Positions 6,950-14,349 are shown, counted from the first letter of the stretch. The stretch is 14,767 nucleotides of DNA from CAYRXE01 sp964428205 (GCA_964428205.1 CAYRXE010000026.1:1-14767); one strand, 5' to 3'. Numbers and translations are program-made. Notes: a model not told the origin generated them from the sequence alone.

Positions 6950-7495
6950 TTACAGGGTAACGGTAGGCATCACTTCGGTGCGACCATCGGGGTTGAGCAT
7001 CATCACCTTCTCCAAACCGAGCACGGATCCGATCCACTTTCCAATGGTCGAACGATCACGCTGGTTCCATGCGAGCACACGCTCGTTGAATGCTTGCAGT
7101 GCGAGTGCGACTGTTCCTTGGGTGGATGTTTCGGTCTTGAGCACACCAAGTGATGGATCTTGTGCGAGTTCTTCGTGCGAAGCGAGAGACACCGTGAGTG
7201 AGCGGAGCGACTGCTGCAAGTTCGATATGTACGGAACACCTTCTGCGAGTGAGCCGGGAAGTTCTGCTGCGAGCATGTTCTGTGCACGCTCAAGCAACTG
7301 ACGCTCCTGCGTTGTCATCTGTACGGAAGAAAGTTGCGTAAGTGCTGGCTGCACCACTTCTTTGTAGGAGGTGAAGACTGTTTGCAGCTGTGCCTTAATC
7401 CCCTGTTCTTGGCTTCGTACAGAGAAGACAACTCCGGCAGCCAGAACGAGAAGTCCCAGGACTGCGGCCGAGAACACACGAGAGAGAAGCTTCAT
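6950..7495 (-). CDS. LemA-like membrane-anchored protein (distant)
   Basis: 181 residues. Residues about 7-26 are an N-terminal membrane anchor, and the rest is predicted to be mainly helical. The C-terminal part (LQAFNERVLAWNQRDRSTIG followed by KWIGSVLGLEK) resembles the conserved end of LemA proteins, where an A-x-x-x-YN-x-x-V-x-x-YN pattern precedes a short hydrophobic 'GLFGF'-type motif. The length (180-200) also fits LemA. The match is weak in the middle, so I give it as LemA-like only. LemA proteins have an N-terminal membrane anchor and a helical bundle; their biochemical role is unclear. The gene is first in a leftward operon with the exported protein, spaced by 1 nt. Confidence 0.75.
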   Translation of the reverse strand: MKLLSRVFSAAVLGLLVLAAGVVFSVRSQEQGIKAQLQTVFTSYKEVVQPALTQLSSVQMTTQERQLLERAQNMLAAELPGSLAEGVPYISNLQQSLRSLTVSLASHEELAQDPSLGVLKTETSTQGTVALALQAFNERVLAWNQRDRSTIGKWIGSVLGLEKVMMLNPDGRTEVMPTVTL

Positions 7496-7519
7496 GCGCG
7501 AGGAGGAAGAACGTTCTGC

Positions 7520-7562
7520 ACTGTACCACGCAAGTTGCGGCCTGCAACGCAGCTGGTACGAT
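7520..7562. promoter_or_regulatory. Mirror-image divergent promoters
   Basis: Rightward: -35 TTGCGG (7535-7540), 16-nt spacer, -10 TACGAT (7557-7562). Leftward: -35 TTGCAG (7547-7542), 16-nt spacer, -10 TACAGT (7525-7520). The two -35 boxes are 1 bp apart. The region is a dyad: GTACCA and TGGTAC outer arms (7523-7528, 7554-7559) and TTGC/GCAA inner arms. The leaders would be only about 16-18 nt and no Shine-Dalgarno sequence precedes either ATG. Confidence 0.5.
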
Positions 7563-7584
7563 TCCTTCCGTACCTTTACTCATC

Positions 7585-8571
7585 ATGCGCTCACAGCGAC
7601 TCATTGCGGGAATCTCCGCAGCATTCCTCACCGCACAGCTGATGCTGTTGCCGGTCGCCTCTTTTGCACAAGAGAGCTCAACCGTCGCAAACACACGCGG
7701 AGTGCAGGTCGTTCCACAACAGAACGTAGAGATCCGCAATGACTTCCAGTTCGGTCCGACGCGCTTCGAACTCACGCTCGCACCGGGCGAAGAGAAGACG
7801 ATCGAGATTCAGCTGACGAGTCGCATGGGCAGACAAGCATCGTTCACGTTGGAACAGGAAGACTTCTCGCCGAGCGAAAATGAGAACGAGCAGACGCGTC
7901 TGTATGGAAAGCAAAAAGGCCCCTACTCCGCAAAAGACTGGATCACACCGCTCGTGGGTAATATCACACTCACACACGGAGACCGCGCTTATATTCCGGT
8001 GACCGTGCGTGTGCCGGCCGATGCTGATCCGGGTGATCACTACGCAGCACTCCTCTCGAAGCGTGATATCAATCCAGACGAAACAGGTGGTGGCATCGCT
8101 GTCGTGTCTCGTGTGGGCACACTCTTCCTCATTACTGTGGAAGGTGCCGTGGAGCGTAACGGTTCACTCGTGAATTTCTCCACGCCCAAAGGCTTGTACA
8201 CAGACTCGAATGTTCCATTTTTGCTGCGCGCGAAGAACGACGGTACGGTGCGCATGTATCCCGAGGGCCAGATCGAAATTCGCAACATCCTCGGTGTCGC
8301 CGTCGATCGCATCCCGGTAAGAGAATGGATCGTTCTTCGTAATTCCACTCGCTCTCTCACGCTCGATTGGAAACCAACCTTCGCCTTGGGTCGTTACACC
8401 GCAGAGGCGCAGCTCAAAGTCTTTGGAGAGAATATGCCGACCATGAGTGTGTCGTTTTGGGTCATCCCTATTCTGCCGGTCATTATTGTACTGCTAGCCA
8501 TTTTCTTGGTGTCGTTCCTGGTGCAGTACTTCATGTCGCACTTCGAAATCCGTAAGAAGAAGGACGCGTAA
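7585..8571 (+). CDS. DUF916-like (WxL-interacting-type) exported, C-terminally anchored protein
   Basis: 328 residues. A signal peptide spans 1-28 (cleavage near SFA-QE). The region about 55-160 has the look of the DUF916 fold: FELTLAPGEEKTIEIQLTSR, a W within YSAKDWITP, then GDRAYIPVTVRVPADADPGD before HYAALLSKR. A second beta-rich region (about 170-280) follows, then a membrane span at about 288-312 and a basic tail (RKKKDA) predicted inside the cell. In Gram-positive bacteria, DUF916 proteins are surface-anchored partners of WxL proteins. Here the neighbours are secreted beta-rich proteins that could play the WxL part, though they lack a canonical WxL motif. It is the first gene of a rightward unit, divergent from the LemA-like operon. 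Confidence 0.85.
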   Translation: MRSQRLIAGISAAFLTAQLMLLPVASFAQESSTVANTRGVQVVPQQNVEIRNDFQFGPTRFELTLAPGEEKTIEIQLTSRMGRQASFTLEQEDFSPSENENEQTRLYGKQKGPYSAKDWITPLVGNITLTHGDRAYIPVTVRVPADADPGDHYAALLSKRDINPDETGGGIAVVSRVGTLFLITVEGAVERNGSLVNFSTPKGLYTDSNVPFLLRAKNDGTVRMYPEGQIEIRNILGVAVDRIPVREWIVLRNSTRSLTLDWKPTFALGRYTAEAQLKVFGENMPTMSVSFWVIPILPVIIVLLAIFLVSFLVQYFMSHFEIRKKKDA

Positions 8572-8642
8572 AGCTCTACCCTTCGAGACACTCAGGGGAG
8601 CGGCAATGCCACTACCGTTTGGGGCTGTTTTGCGCTATACTT

Positions 8643-8648
8643 AGAGGA
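8643..8648 (+). promoter_or_regulatory. Shine-Dalgarno site of the Ser/Ala-linker gene
   Basis: AGAGGA stands 4 nt before the ATG at 8653, the only clear Shine-Dalgarno sequence in front of a gene in this window. That suits an internal operon gene. A TATACT at 8636-8641 looks like a -10 but would start the transcript on the Shine-Dalgarno itself. Confidence 0.6.
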
Positions 8649-8652
8649 TTTC

Positions 8653-9456
8653 ATGAAACGCATACTCACAACGACCACCGTGCTGCCACTCGTGCTCGCA
8701 GGCTTCCTCGCCTTCGTTGCGCGCGGCGACATCCTCAACCTCCTCACAGGACAATCCGTCACAAGTCCGACGAACGTGAGTTTGACCGTCGTTGCAACGA
8801 GCAGTGCTTCCTCAGCCGCTTCGAGTTCTTCCTCGGCAGCCTCATCGGCAGCCACATCATCGGCTTCGTCCAGTGATGGTGAGCGCCCACCGTATGGGCG
8901 CTATCACTATTCCGAAGAACTCACGATGGAGCGACTGATTCCTCTTCTCCATAAACGTTTTACACGCCCGTCTGCACCCATCGTGCCCGAAGAAATTATC
9001 CCGCCGTATTACCGTCCCATCACCACATTCCCTCGCACTCGTGTTCCATCCGAACACGACCTCCTCCGTTTTGGCAGAGGCCTGCAGTCCGATATGGAAT
9101 CATTTTTGACGTGGCCATGGGGAGCACCGGAACCCGAAACGGATGACCTGCATTTTATGCCATGGGGTCCGTTCGATGCGTGGCAGTGGCAAGTCACTCC
9201 GCTTTCTCCCGAAGATACTGACGAAGATATGCATGCAGCCGCAGGCACCGAACAGTGGCAATGGGTTCGCTACATCATCTCGCTGGTCGGGCCGCGCGGC
9301 GAACCGTGGATCTGGGGCTTCTTCTTTATGACGGTCATCACGCTCATTGCCTTTTGGCGAAGGCTTACCGATAAGACCGTAAACCTGCTGATTTTCATGC
9401 ATAAGCAGACAAAGCGAGAGCTTGGTTGCTACGAAGGACCTCCACTTCATTTTTAA
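8653..9456 (+). CDS. Membrane protein with Ser/Ala-rich linker, unknown function
   Basis: 267 residues. There is an N-terminal hydrophobic segment (about 4-23, signal anchor or signal peptide). A Ser/Ala-rich linker follows at about 50-74, then a Pro/Trp-rich central part (WPWGAPEPETDD, MPWGPFDAWQWQV) and a membrane span at about 219-235 (WIWGFFFMTVITLIAF). A basic, partly hydrophobic tail of about 33 residues follows. I do not recognise the family. The Ser/Ala linker is typical of extended, often glycosylated surface stalks, so the central part is probably outside the cell. It lies 81 nt after the DUF916-like gene on the same strand without a visible terminator between them, suggesting one transcript. 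Confidence 0.82.
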   Translation: MKRILTTTTVLPLVLAGFLAFVARGDILNLLTGQSVTSPTNVSLTVVATSSASSAASSSSSAASSAATSSASSSDGERPPYGRYHYSEELTMERLIPLLHKRFTRPSAPIVPEEIIPPYYRPITTFPRTRVPSEHDLLRFGRGLQSDMESFLTWPWGAPEPETDDLHFMPWGPFDAWQWQVTPLSPEDTDEDMHAAAGTEQWQWVRYIISLVGPRGEPWIWGFFFMTVITLIAFWRRLTDKTVNLLIFMHKQTKRELGCYEGPPLHF

Positions 9457-9459
9457 AGT

Positions 9460-9488
9460 TTGTCAAATAGCGAAAAAAATGATACAAT
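9460..9488 (+). promoter_or_regulatory. Promoter of tandem surface protein 1
   Basis: -35 TTGTCA (9460-9465), a 17-nt spacer, -10 TACAAT (9483-9488). It begins 4 nt after the stop of the preceding gene. The predicted leader is about 27 nt, ends in CACATACACAAAC before the ATG and has no Shine-Dalgarno sequence. Confidence 0.7.
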
Positions 9489-9521
9489 ACAGACGAAAAG
9501 TTTCTCTTCACATACACAAAC

Positions 9522-10247
9522 ATGTTCAATTGTCTCCCCAGTCACCGCAGACTTCGCGTCTGGACCGTTGGTCTCTCCGCGACAATTTCGTTGTATGCGC
9601 TCGTGATCGGAGTAGCGGAACCACTTAAGTCGCTCGCCGCTACGGCACAGGATGACACGATCGTTTCGCTTACCGTTGCCGCCACTATCACAAACTCCTG
9701 CGATGCAACGCTCAACATTGGTACCATTACAGGAACAGGAGACAGTAGCTCCAACAACGGATACGACACCTCCGATGACACTACGTGCACCGTGATTACC
9801 AATAACCAGACGGGATACACCTTCGGTTGGCAGGTCACGACGGGTACAGGTGCCGCAGGTGCGCGCACGGGTACGGGTCACATGAACGGATTCGTGTCGG
9901 GTAACCGTATCGCTCCGCTCAAGCCGGCCGTTGCAAGCACGCCGGAAGTGTTTAACACGTCGACCATCTCCACAACGGATTCCCGCTGGGCCGGTCGTCT
10001 CTCCAGCAACAGCACCACGGCTACGGGTGCCGGTATGCACTGGGGTACGGATGTGAACGGTGCCGCTGACCGCTGGCTCAACGTCGCAACGGGTTCCACG
10101 ATCAATATTGCAAAGCGAAACAGCGTCACGAGTGCCTCCGGTGATACCGAGCTCATCGCGTTCCGCGCCATCATTGGTACATCCAAGATTCAGCCAACTG
10201 ATACGTACAAAGTCACTGTGGTCTTTACGGCAACAACCAATCCGTAA
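9522..10247 (+). CDS. Exported beta-rich surface protein, tandem copy 1
   Basis: 241 residues. Residues 1-40 are a basic start (HRRLRVW), a hydrophobic stretch and an SLAAT cleavage region. The mature part is Thr/Ser/Gly-rich, beta-type sequence with landmarks LNIGTITGTG, TGYTFGWQVTTG, RWAGRLSSNST, HWGTDVNGAADRWLNVATG and FRAIIGTSKIQPTD ending in VTVVFTATTNP. Two cysteines (SCDA and TCTV) could pair outside the cell. There is no sorting signal or C-terminal anchor. It matches the 10362 gene without gaps (about 82% identical by my count) and is a more distant relative of the 6229-6948 product. No known family is recognised with confidence; a secreted, perhaps self-assembling, surface protein is inferred. 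Confidence 0.9.
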   Translation: MFNCLPSHRRLRVWTVGLSATISLYALVIGVAEPLKSLAATAQDDTIVSLTVAATITNSCDATLNIGTITGTGDSSSNNGYDTSDDTTCTVITNNQTGYTFGWQVTTGTGAAGARTGTGHMNGFVSGNRIAPLKPAVASTPEVFNTSTISTTDSRWAGRLSSNSTTATGAGMHWGTDVNGAADRWLNVATGSTINIAKRNSVTSASGDTELIAFRAIIGTSKIQPTDTYKVTVVFTATTNP

Positions 10248-10270
10248 GCACATATGAAACGAGACTCTCG

Positions 10271-10294
10271 CCCCTGCTCTGCAGGGGTTTTTTT
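10271..10294 (+). terminator. Rho-independent terminator of tandem copy 1
   Basis: CCCCTGC and GCAGGGG form a perfect 7-bp stem with a TCT loop, followed by seven T. It lies 23 nt after the stop codon. Confidence 0.9.
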
Positions 10295-10307
10295 ATCGTC
10301 GTGGGAA

Positions 10308-10336
10308 TTGCTGATTTTCTGTTTATAGTGTATAAT
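10308..10336 (+). promoter_or_regulatory. Promoter of tandem surface protein 2
   Basis: -35 TTGCTG (10308-10313), a 17-nt spacer, and a perfect -10 TATAAT (10331-10336). The short leader ends in CACATACACATTC before the ATG, close to the leader of copy 1, and has no Shine-Dalgarno sequence. Confidence 0.75.
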
Positions 10337-10361
10337 AACACATAAGCACACATACACATTC

Positions 10362-11085
10362 ATGTTCCACTCCCTTCCCCGTCAGCGGCGCATGCGCGTC
10401 TGGACCGTTGGTCTGGCTGCGTCTCTTTCGCTGTACGCGTTGGTTGTGGGTGTCGCGGAACCCATGCGCACGCTCGCTGCAGAAGCCAGTGACGACACGA
10501 TCGTGACGCTCACGGTGGCTGACACACTCGCGAACACCTGTGATGAAAGCATCAATATTGGAACCATCACAGGCACGGGAGACAGTAGCTCCAACAACGG
10601 ATACGACACCTCGGATGACGTCACCTGCACCGTGCAAACCAACAACACGACGGGATACACCTTTGGTTGGCAGGTCACGACGGGTACAGGTGCCGCAGGT
10701 GCGCGCACAGGTACGGGTCACATGAACGGATTTGTGTCGGGTAATCGCATCTCCCCGCTCAAACCGACAAACCCCAGCACACCGGAAGTGTTCAATACCT
10801 CTACCGTCGCATCGACCGATGCGCGCTGGGCTGCTCGCCTCTCCAGCAACAGCACCACGGCAACGGGTGCCGGTATGCACTGGGGTACGGATGTGAACGG
10901 TGCCGCTGACCGCTGGCTCAACGTCGCAACGGGTTCCACGATTAACATTGCCAAACGTAACTCACAAACGACAGGTGGTGGTGACGCGCAGCTCATTGGC
11001 TTCCGTGCCATCATTGGGAGCTCCAAGATTCAGCCCACAGACATTTATCGCGTGACAGTGGTCTTCACGGCCACGACAAACCCGT
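10362..11085 (+). CDS. Exported beta-rich surface protein, tandem copy 2 (stop codon lost in gap)
   Basis: 241 residues are visible, ending in TNP. The next base is T and then the N run begins, so the stop is almost certainly a TAA completed inside the gap, as in copy 1. Architecture is the same as copy 1: signal peptide at about 1-40, two cysteines (TCDE, TCTV), then GWQVTTG, RWAARLSSNST, DRWLNVATG and KIQPTD. About 44 of 241 positions differ from copy 1, concentrated in the signal region and in a few loops, while the middle is almost identical in DNA too. It has its own promoter and, after the gap, the remains of a terminator. Confidence 0.9.
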
Positions 11086-11185
11086 NNNNNNNNNNNNNNN
11101 NNNNNNNNNNNNNNNNNNNNNNNNNNNNNNNNNNNNNNNNNNNNNNNNNNNNNNNNNNNNNNNNNNNNNNNNNNNNNNNNNNNNN
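11086..11185. other. Assembly gap (100 N)
   Basis: Exactly 100 N, the usual placeholder for a scaffold gap of unknown length. It starts in the expected stop codon of the second tandem gene and ends within what looks like a terminator hairpin. The true distance and content are unknown. Confidence 0.98.
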
Positions 11186-11196
11186 GGGGCCTTTTT
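11186..11196 (+). terminator. 3' half of a terminator next to the gap
   Basis: GGGGCC followed by five T looks like the descending arm and T-tract of a hairpin whose other arm is lost in the gap. Its position matches the terminator after copy 1. Confidence 0.5.
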
Positions 11197-11234
11197 ATGG
11201 TTCCATCCATCCCTTTACCCTCCGTCCTCAATAC

Positions 11235-11263
11235 TTGCATAATTTATATAAATATGTTACAAT
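11235..11263 (+). promoter_or_regulatory. Promoter of the DHH phosphoesterase gene
   Basis: -35 TTGCAT (11235-11240), a 17-nt AT-rich spacer, -10 TACAAT (11258-11263). The leader to the ATG at 11289 is about 19 nt, without a Shine-Dalgarno sequence. Confidence 0.7.
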
Positions 11264-11288
11264 AACAAGTTAATGATTTCCTCATCTA

Positions 11289-12662
11289 ATGCTCAATAGC
11301 CGCGACATTGCATTGGCCACCCAGCTCCTCAAGAGCCATCAGCGCATCCTCGTGGTGCCGCATGCCAATGTGGATCCTGACTGTTTGAGTAGTGCCCTGG
11401 CCGTGTTCCAGATGCTCAAGATTATGGGCAAAGATGTAACGGTGATCTGCCCAGAAACAACACCAGAGTCTTTGGAATTCCTCCCAGGTGTCGATCGTTT
11501 TTCCAGAGAGATAGAAGAGAGCGATAACTTCGTGATCACGGTGAATTTGGATGATGGCGTGGAAGTCGACAAGTTGCGCTACACGGTCGAAGACCGTCGC
11601 GTGAACATCATCGTGGTTCCGAAGAAAGGAAAGATCTCCACCTCACAAATCTCTTTTGGGGATGGTGAGAAGAAGTACGACTTGATCATCGTGGTCGACA
11701 GTGCCGATCTGTCGCTCCTTGGCTCTGTGTATACGGAGCATGTCGATCTCTTCAATCAAACTCCCCTTCTGAACATCGACCACCACGTGAGCAATAACCG
11801 CTACGGCCAAACGCATTTGATCGACGTGACCGCAGCCTCTGCCACCGAAGTGCTCTATAACTGGTTCTCGCAGGTCCCAGAGATGTCTCCGCACATCACG
11901 GCAGACATGGCCACTCTCCTCCTTACGGGGTTGATCACAGACACACGCAGCTTCCAGAACCCCAACACCACGCCACGCTCATTGGAAGTCGCTGCAGAGC
12001 TCTTGGAAAAAGGCGCACGCCAGCAGGAGATCATTCAGCACATCTATAAAACCAAGCCTCTGTCTACGCTCAAGATCTGGGGACGCGCACTTAATAAGAT
12101 CCAGGTGGATCCTGTCGCGCGCATCGTGTGGTCCGAGATCAGTAAAGAGGATCTCGCAGAGATGGGTGCCACGAGCAAAGAGACGCACGGCATTTTGGAT
12201 GAACTCATCTCGACGATTCCCGATGCAGATGTGCACGTGCTCTTTACGGAACTCGAAGATGCTTCGGGATCCCCAGAGAAGTCTGGTGGTCTTAAGGCAA
12301 GTCTGAGATCGAACAACACGATCGACGTGAACCGTCTCGCAGGCGAAGCCTACAGCGGTGGTGGGCATGCACGTGCTGCAGGATTCAAAGTGCGCAGCTT
12401 CAGTAACTTCTCGCTCCAGGTCTTGGAATGCGTGCAGAAACTCAAAGAAGGCATGCAGAGGCAAAAGGCCGAAGGCGATGCCAAGCCCGTACGCACCGCA
12501 TCCCCTGCTCCCGTCGTCGCTCCCACTCCATCACCAGCCCCAAAGCCCACAGAGTCACGCGTGGAGCGTCAGAAGCAAGGAACCGATATCGTCGGTGAAA
12601 TCAGCACCAAGGGTGATGCCAAGGGCACCACGGACGTCGTGAAAGAAGTCACGGGACAGTAA
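11289..12662 (+). CDS. DHH/DHHA1 phosphoesterase, NrnA-like (oligoribonuclease / pAp phosphatase type)
   Basis: 457 residues. The DHH domain (about 1-225) shows the metal-binding motifs in order: HANVDPD (H25, D29, D31, a variant of HxxPDGD), VVDSAD (D137), IDHH (D164-H166) and GLITDTR (D218). The DHHA1 domain (about 270-370) ends in GGGHARAAGF (357-366), the nucleic-acid-binding signature. Between the first two motifs is a segment of roughly 45 residues (about 88-130, VVPKKGKISTSQ) that I associate with homologues in Patescibacteria. NrnA-type enzymes degrade very short RNAs and dephosphorylate pAp in the cytoplasm. A Pro/Ala-rich then charged tail (about 395-457) is extra to the family and likely disordered. 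It is monocistronic by its own promoter, and its stop lies 13 nt from the convergent gene's stop. Confidence 0.95.
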   Translation: MLNSRDIALATQLLKSHQRILVVPHANVDPDCLSSALAVFQMLKIMGKDVTVICPETTPESLEFLPGVDRFSREIEESDNFVITVNLDDGVEVDKLRYTVEDRRVNIIVVPKKGKISTSQISFGDGEKKYDLIIVVDSADLSLLGSVYTEHVDLFNQTPLLNIDHHVSNNRYGQTHLIDVTAASATEVLYNWFSQVPEMSPHITADMATLLLTGLITDTRSFQNPNTTPRSLEVAAELLEKGARQQEIIQHIYKTKPLSTLKIWGRALNKIQVDPVARIVWSEISKEDLAEMGATSKETHGILDELISTIPDADVHVLFTELEDASGSPEKSGGLKASLRSNNTIDVNRLAGEAYSGGGHARAAGFKVRSFSNFSLQVLECVQKLKEGMQRQKAEGDAKPVRTASPAPVVAPTPSPAPKPTESRVERQKQGTDIVGEISTKGDAKGTTDVVKEVTGQ

Positions 12663-12675
12663 GCTTACGCAATCC

Positions 12676-14349
12676 CTACGCAATGACAGGGGCCCTACCC
12701 TTCTCCATCTCTGCGACGGCGCTTTCGAGCTTGGCCTGCAGTCCCGTGTCGCGGAGGATCTGCTCGGGGCTGATTTGCATGAGGCGTGGATCGCGCTGAT
12801 CGTTGCTAAAGAGCACCGTGTACATCTCGGGTACGAGAGGGTTCATGGCTTCTTCGAATGTGATGGTCTTACTAAAGGCTGCGTAGTCGGCAAAGAGGGT
12901 ACGCACGTGTTCCACGGCCATGTCCAAGCCTGTAGCCGGAACAATGCCTCCTTGTACGGAGCGGAAGTACGCAATCACGAGACCGTCACCACCGAACTTC
13001 TTGGTGTCGACCTGTTCAATGGCAGCGACTTCATCCTGATGACCCGTCTCGGCGAGGATCTGCTCGTAGGCGCGCTTGAAGAGCGTGAGGTCATGGATCT
13101 GACAGAAGCCACCCAAACATGCGAGTCCGTAGTGGAACGCAATCATCACGTAACAGAGTGACATCGCCGGCATGAGCGTCTTCTTCTGCAGTCCTTCGGC
13201 AATGGCTTCTGGTGTAAATGGCACCGAGAAGGAACCATCTGCAGACTGGAGATTGCCGTCCTTGAGCATCAGTCCTACGCGCTTGCCGTTTGTATCCAAT
13301 CCCCAGAAGTGGAACGTTCCCCAACCCTGCGCCTCGTTAAAGGCGCCCGGGATGCCATTGAAGTATTTCTTGGTGAGTGTTTGCTGAGTGGGATCGAACA
13401 AGAGTGCATGCATCAAGGAGTCTGTATGTTTCAAATGATGGCGCTGCAAGAGTTCGCTCACGATCGTCTCGATCTCCACGTACAAGAGTCCAGGAACATG
13501 GGTTTCTGGAGGAGACGTCTCTGGATCCATGTGATGGAAGAGACGTGGCCACAGAGCAAAGTTCACTTTCGTGATCTGCTCGTTTAAGTCATCGGCACTC
13601 AGCACATTCTCCGTTCCTAGGAATTCATCCACGAGGTCATTGATCTGCTCTGCGCGCTCCGCAACGATCACGCCTTCGCGTACTTTTTGGAGGATCGACT
13701 GCTTGAGGCGAGCGAGATCTTCGCTCGTGAATTTACGGTGACCCCAGACCGTCGCCATCTTGGCTTTGTCGGGGAAGATAGGCATACGCACGAGGTTTCC
13801 AGAACCGTTCACACCACCGTGGAACAAGAGTCCGCGCGAGAACGCAGAAGCATTGTTCATGGAGACGTTGGCAAATGAGAACGCGATGAGGAACTTCAAA
13901 TCCGGATCCGTACTCTCCCACATAGGAAGACCAGAGATAAGGTTACTGTTCACCCAGAACGGATGCTGAATAAAGGCATGGTGATCGGCCGTCGAGACAA
14001 TCGGCAACTTCTGAAGCTGACGAACAGCCTGCTCCCCTACCTCAGCGCCAAGGCGCTTACCCACGAGCTCGCGGACGATGTCGAAGAGCTCCTTCTTGCG
14101 CGCATCCAACAGAGGAATGGGCTTCACGTCATACAAGCAGCGCGTGTACGCGTGCAGTGTTTCGTTCTTATGCGTATTCATGAGTTCCTCCAGCACAGGG
14201 CGCTTGCCCCAAATGGCCTGCTTGATGGACTGAAGCACCTGCAAGGCAGGACTCTGAAGCCCGGCGATAGCGGTCGCGAGTGGACTCAGAGAGCTGACGG
14301 GAGAATGAGGATCATTGCTAGAGGGGACGCTGGCAGAGCCGTTGTCCAT
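12676..14349 (-). CDS. Conserved-looking protein of unknown function, 557 aa
   Basis: 557 residues with an uninterrupted frame. There is no signal peptide and no clear membrane span, so it is probably cytoplasmic. The first about 30 residues are Ser/Pro-rich and likely disordered. Downstream it looks like a folded, mixed alpha/beta enzyme-like protein. His-rich patches stand out: ADHHAFIQHPFW (121-132), LFHHMD (270-275), RHHLKHTD (303-310) and AFHYGLACLGGFCQIHD (404-420, with two Cys). Other distinctive stretches are FANVSMNNASAFSRGLLFHG and GAFNEAQGWGTFHFWGLD. I do not recognise the family and assign no function; metal binding is only a guess from the histidines. It is convergent with the DHH gene and has no operon partner in the window. 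The start at 14349 is the first in-frame ATG and has no Shine-Dalgarno sequence. Confidence 0.88.
   Translation of the reverse strand: MDNGSASVPSSNDPHSPVSSLSPLATAIAGLQSPALQVLQSIKQAIWGKRPVLEELMNTHKNETLHAYTRCLYDVKPIPLLDARKKELFDIVRELVGKRLGAEVGEQAVRQLQKLPIVSTADHHAFIQHPFWVNSNLISGLPMWESTDPDLKFLIAFSFANVSMNNASAFSRGLLFHGGVNGSGNLVRMPIFPDKAKMATVWGHRKFTSEDLARLKQSILQKVREGVIVAERAEQINDLVDEFLGTENVLSADDLNEQITKVNFALWPRLFHHMDPETSPPETHVPGLLYVEIETIVSELLQRHHLKHTDSLMHALLFDPTQQTLTKKYFNGIPGAFNEAQGWGTFHFWGLDTNGKRVGLMLKDGNLQSADGSFSVPFTPEAIAEGLQKKTLMPAMSLCYVMIAFHYGLACLGGFCQIHDLTLFKRAYEQILAETGHQDEVAAIEQVDTKKFGGDGLVIAYFRSVQGGIVPATGLDMAVEHVRTLFADYAAFSKTITFEEAMNPLVPEMYTVLFSNDQRDPRLMQISPEQILRDTGLQAKLESAVAEMEKGRAPVIA

Noticed and set aside
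8636..8641. -10 box TATACT before the Ser/Ala-linker gene
   Set aside because: The transcript would begin on the Shine-Dalgarno sequence and no -35 stands at the right distance; co-transcription with the upstream gene is simpler.
9453..10253. Minus-strand 266-codon frame opposite tandem gene 1 (and the similar frame opposite gene 2)
   Set aside because: It exists in both copies only because the coding DNA is duplicated. The translation is Cys/Arg/Gly-rich noise, while the plus-strand products have signal peptides and promoters.
11086..11273. Extension of tandem gene 2 across the N run to 11273
   Set aside because: An artefact of reading through N. The T before the gap fits the TAA found in copy 1, and a terminator remnant follows the gap.
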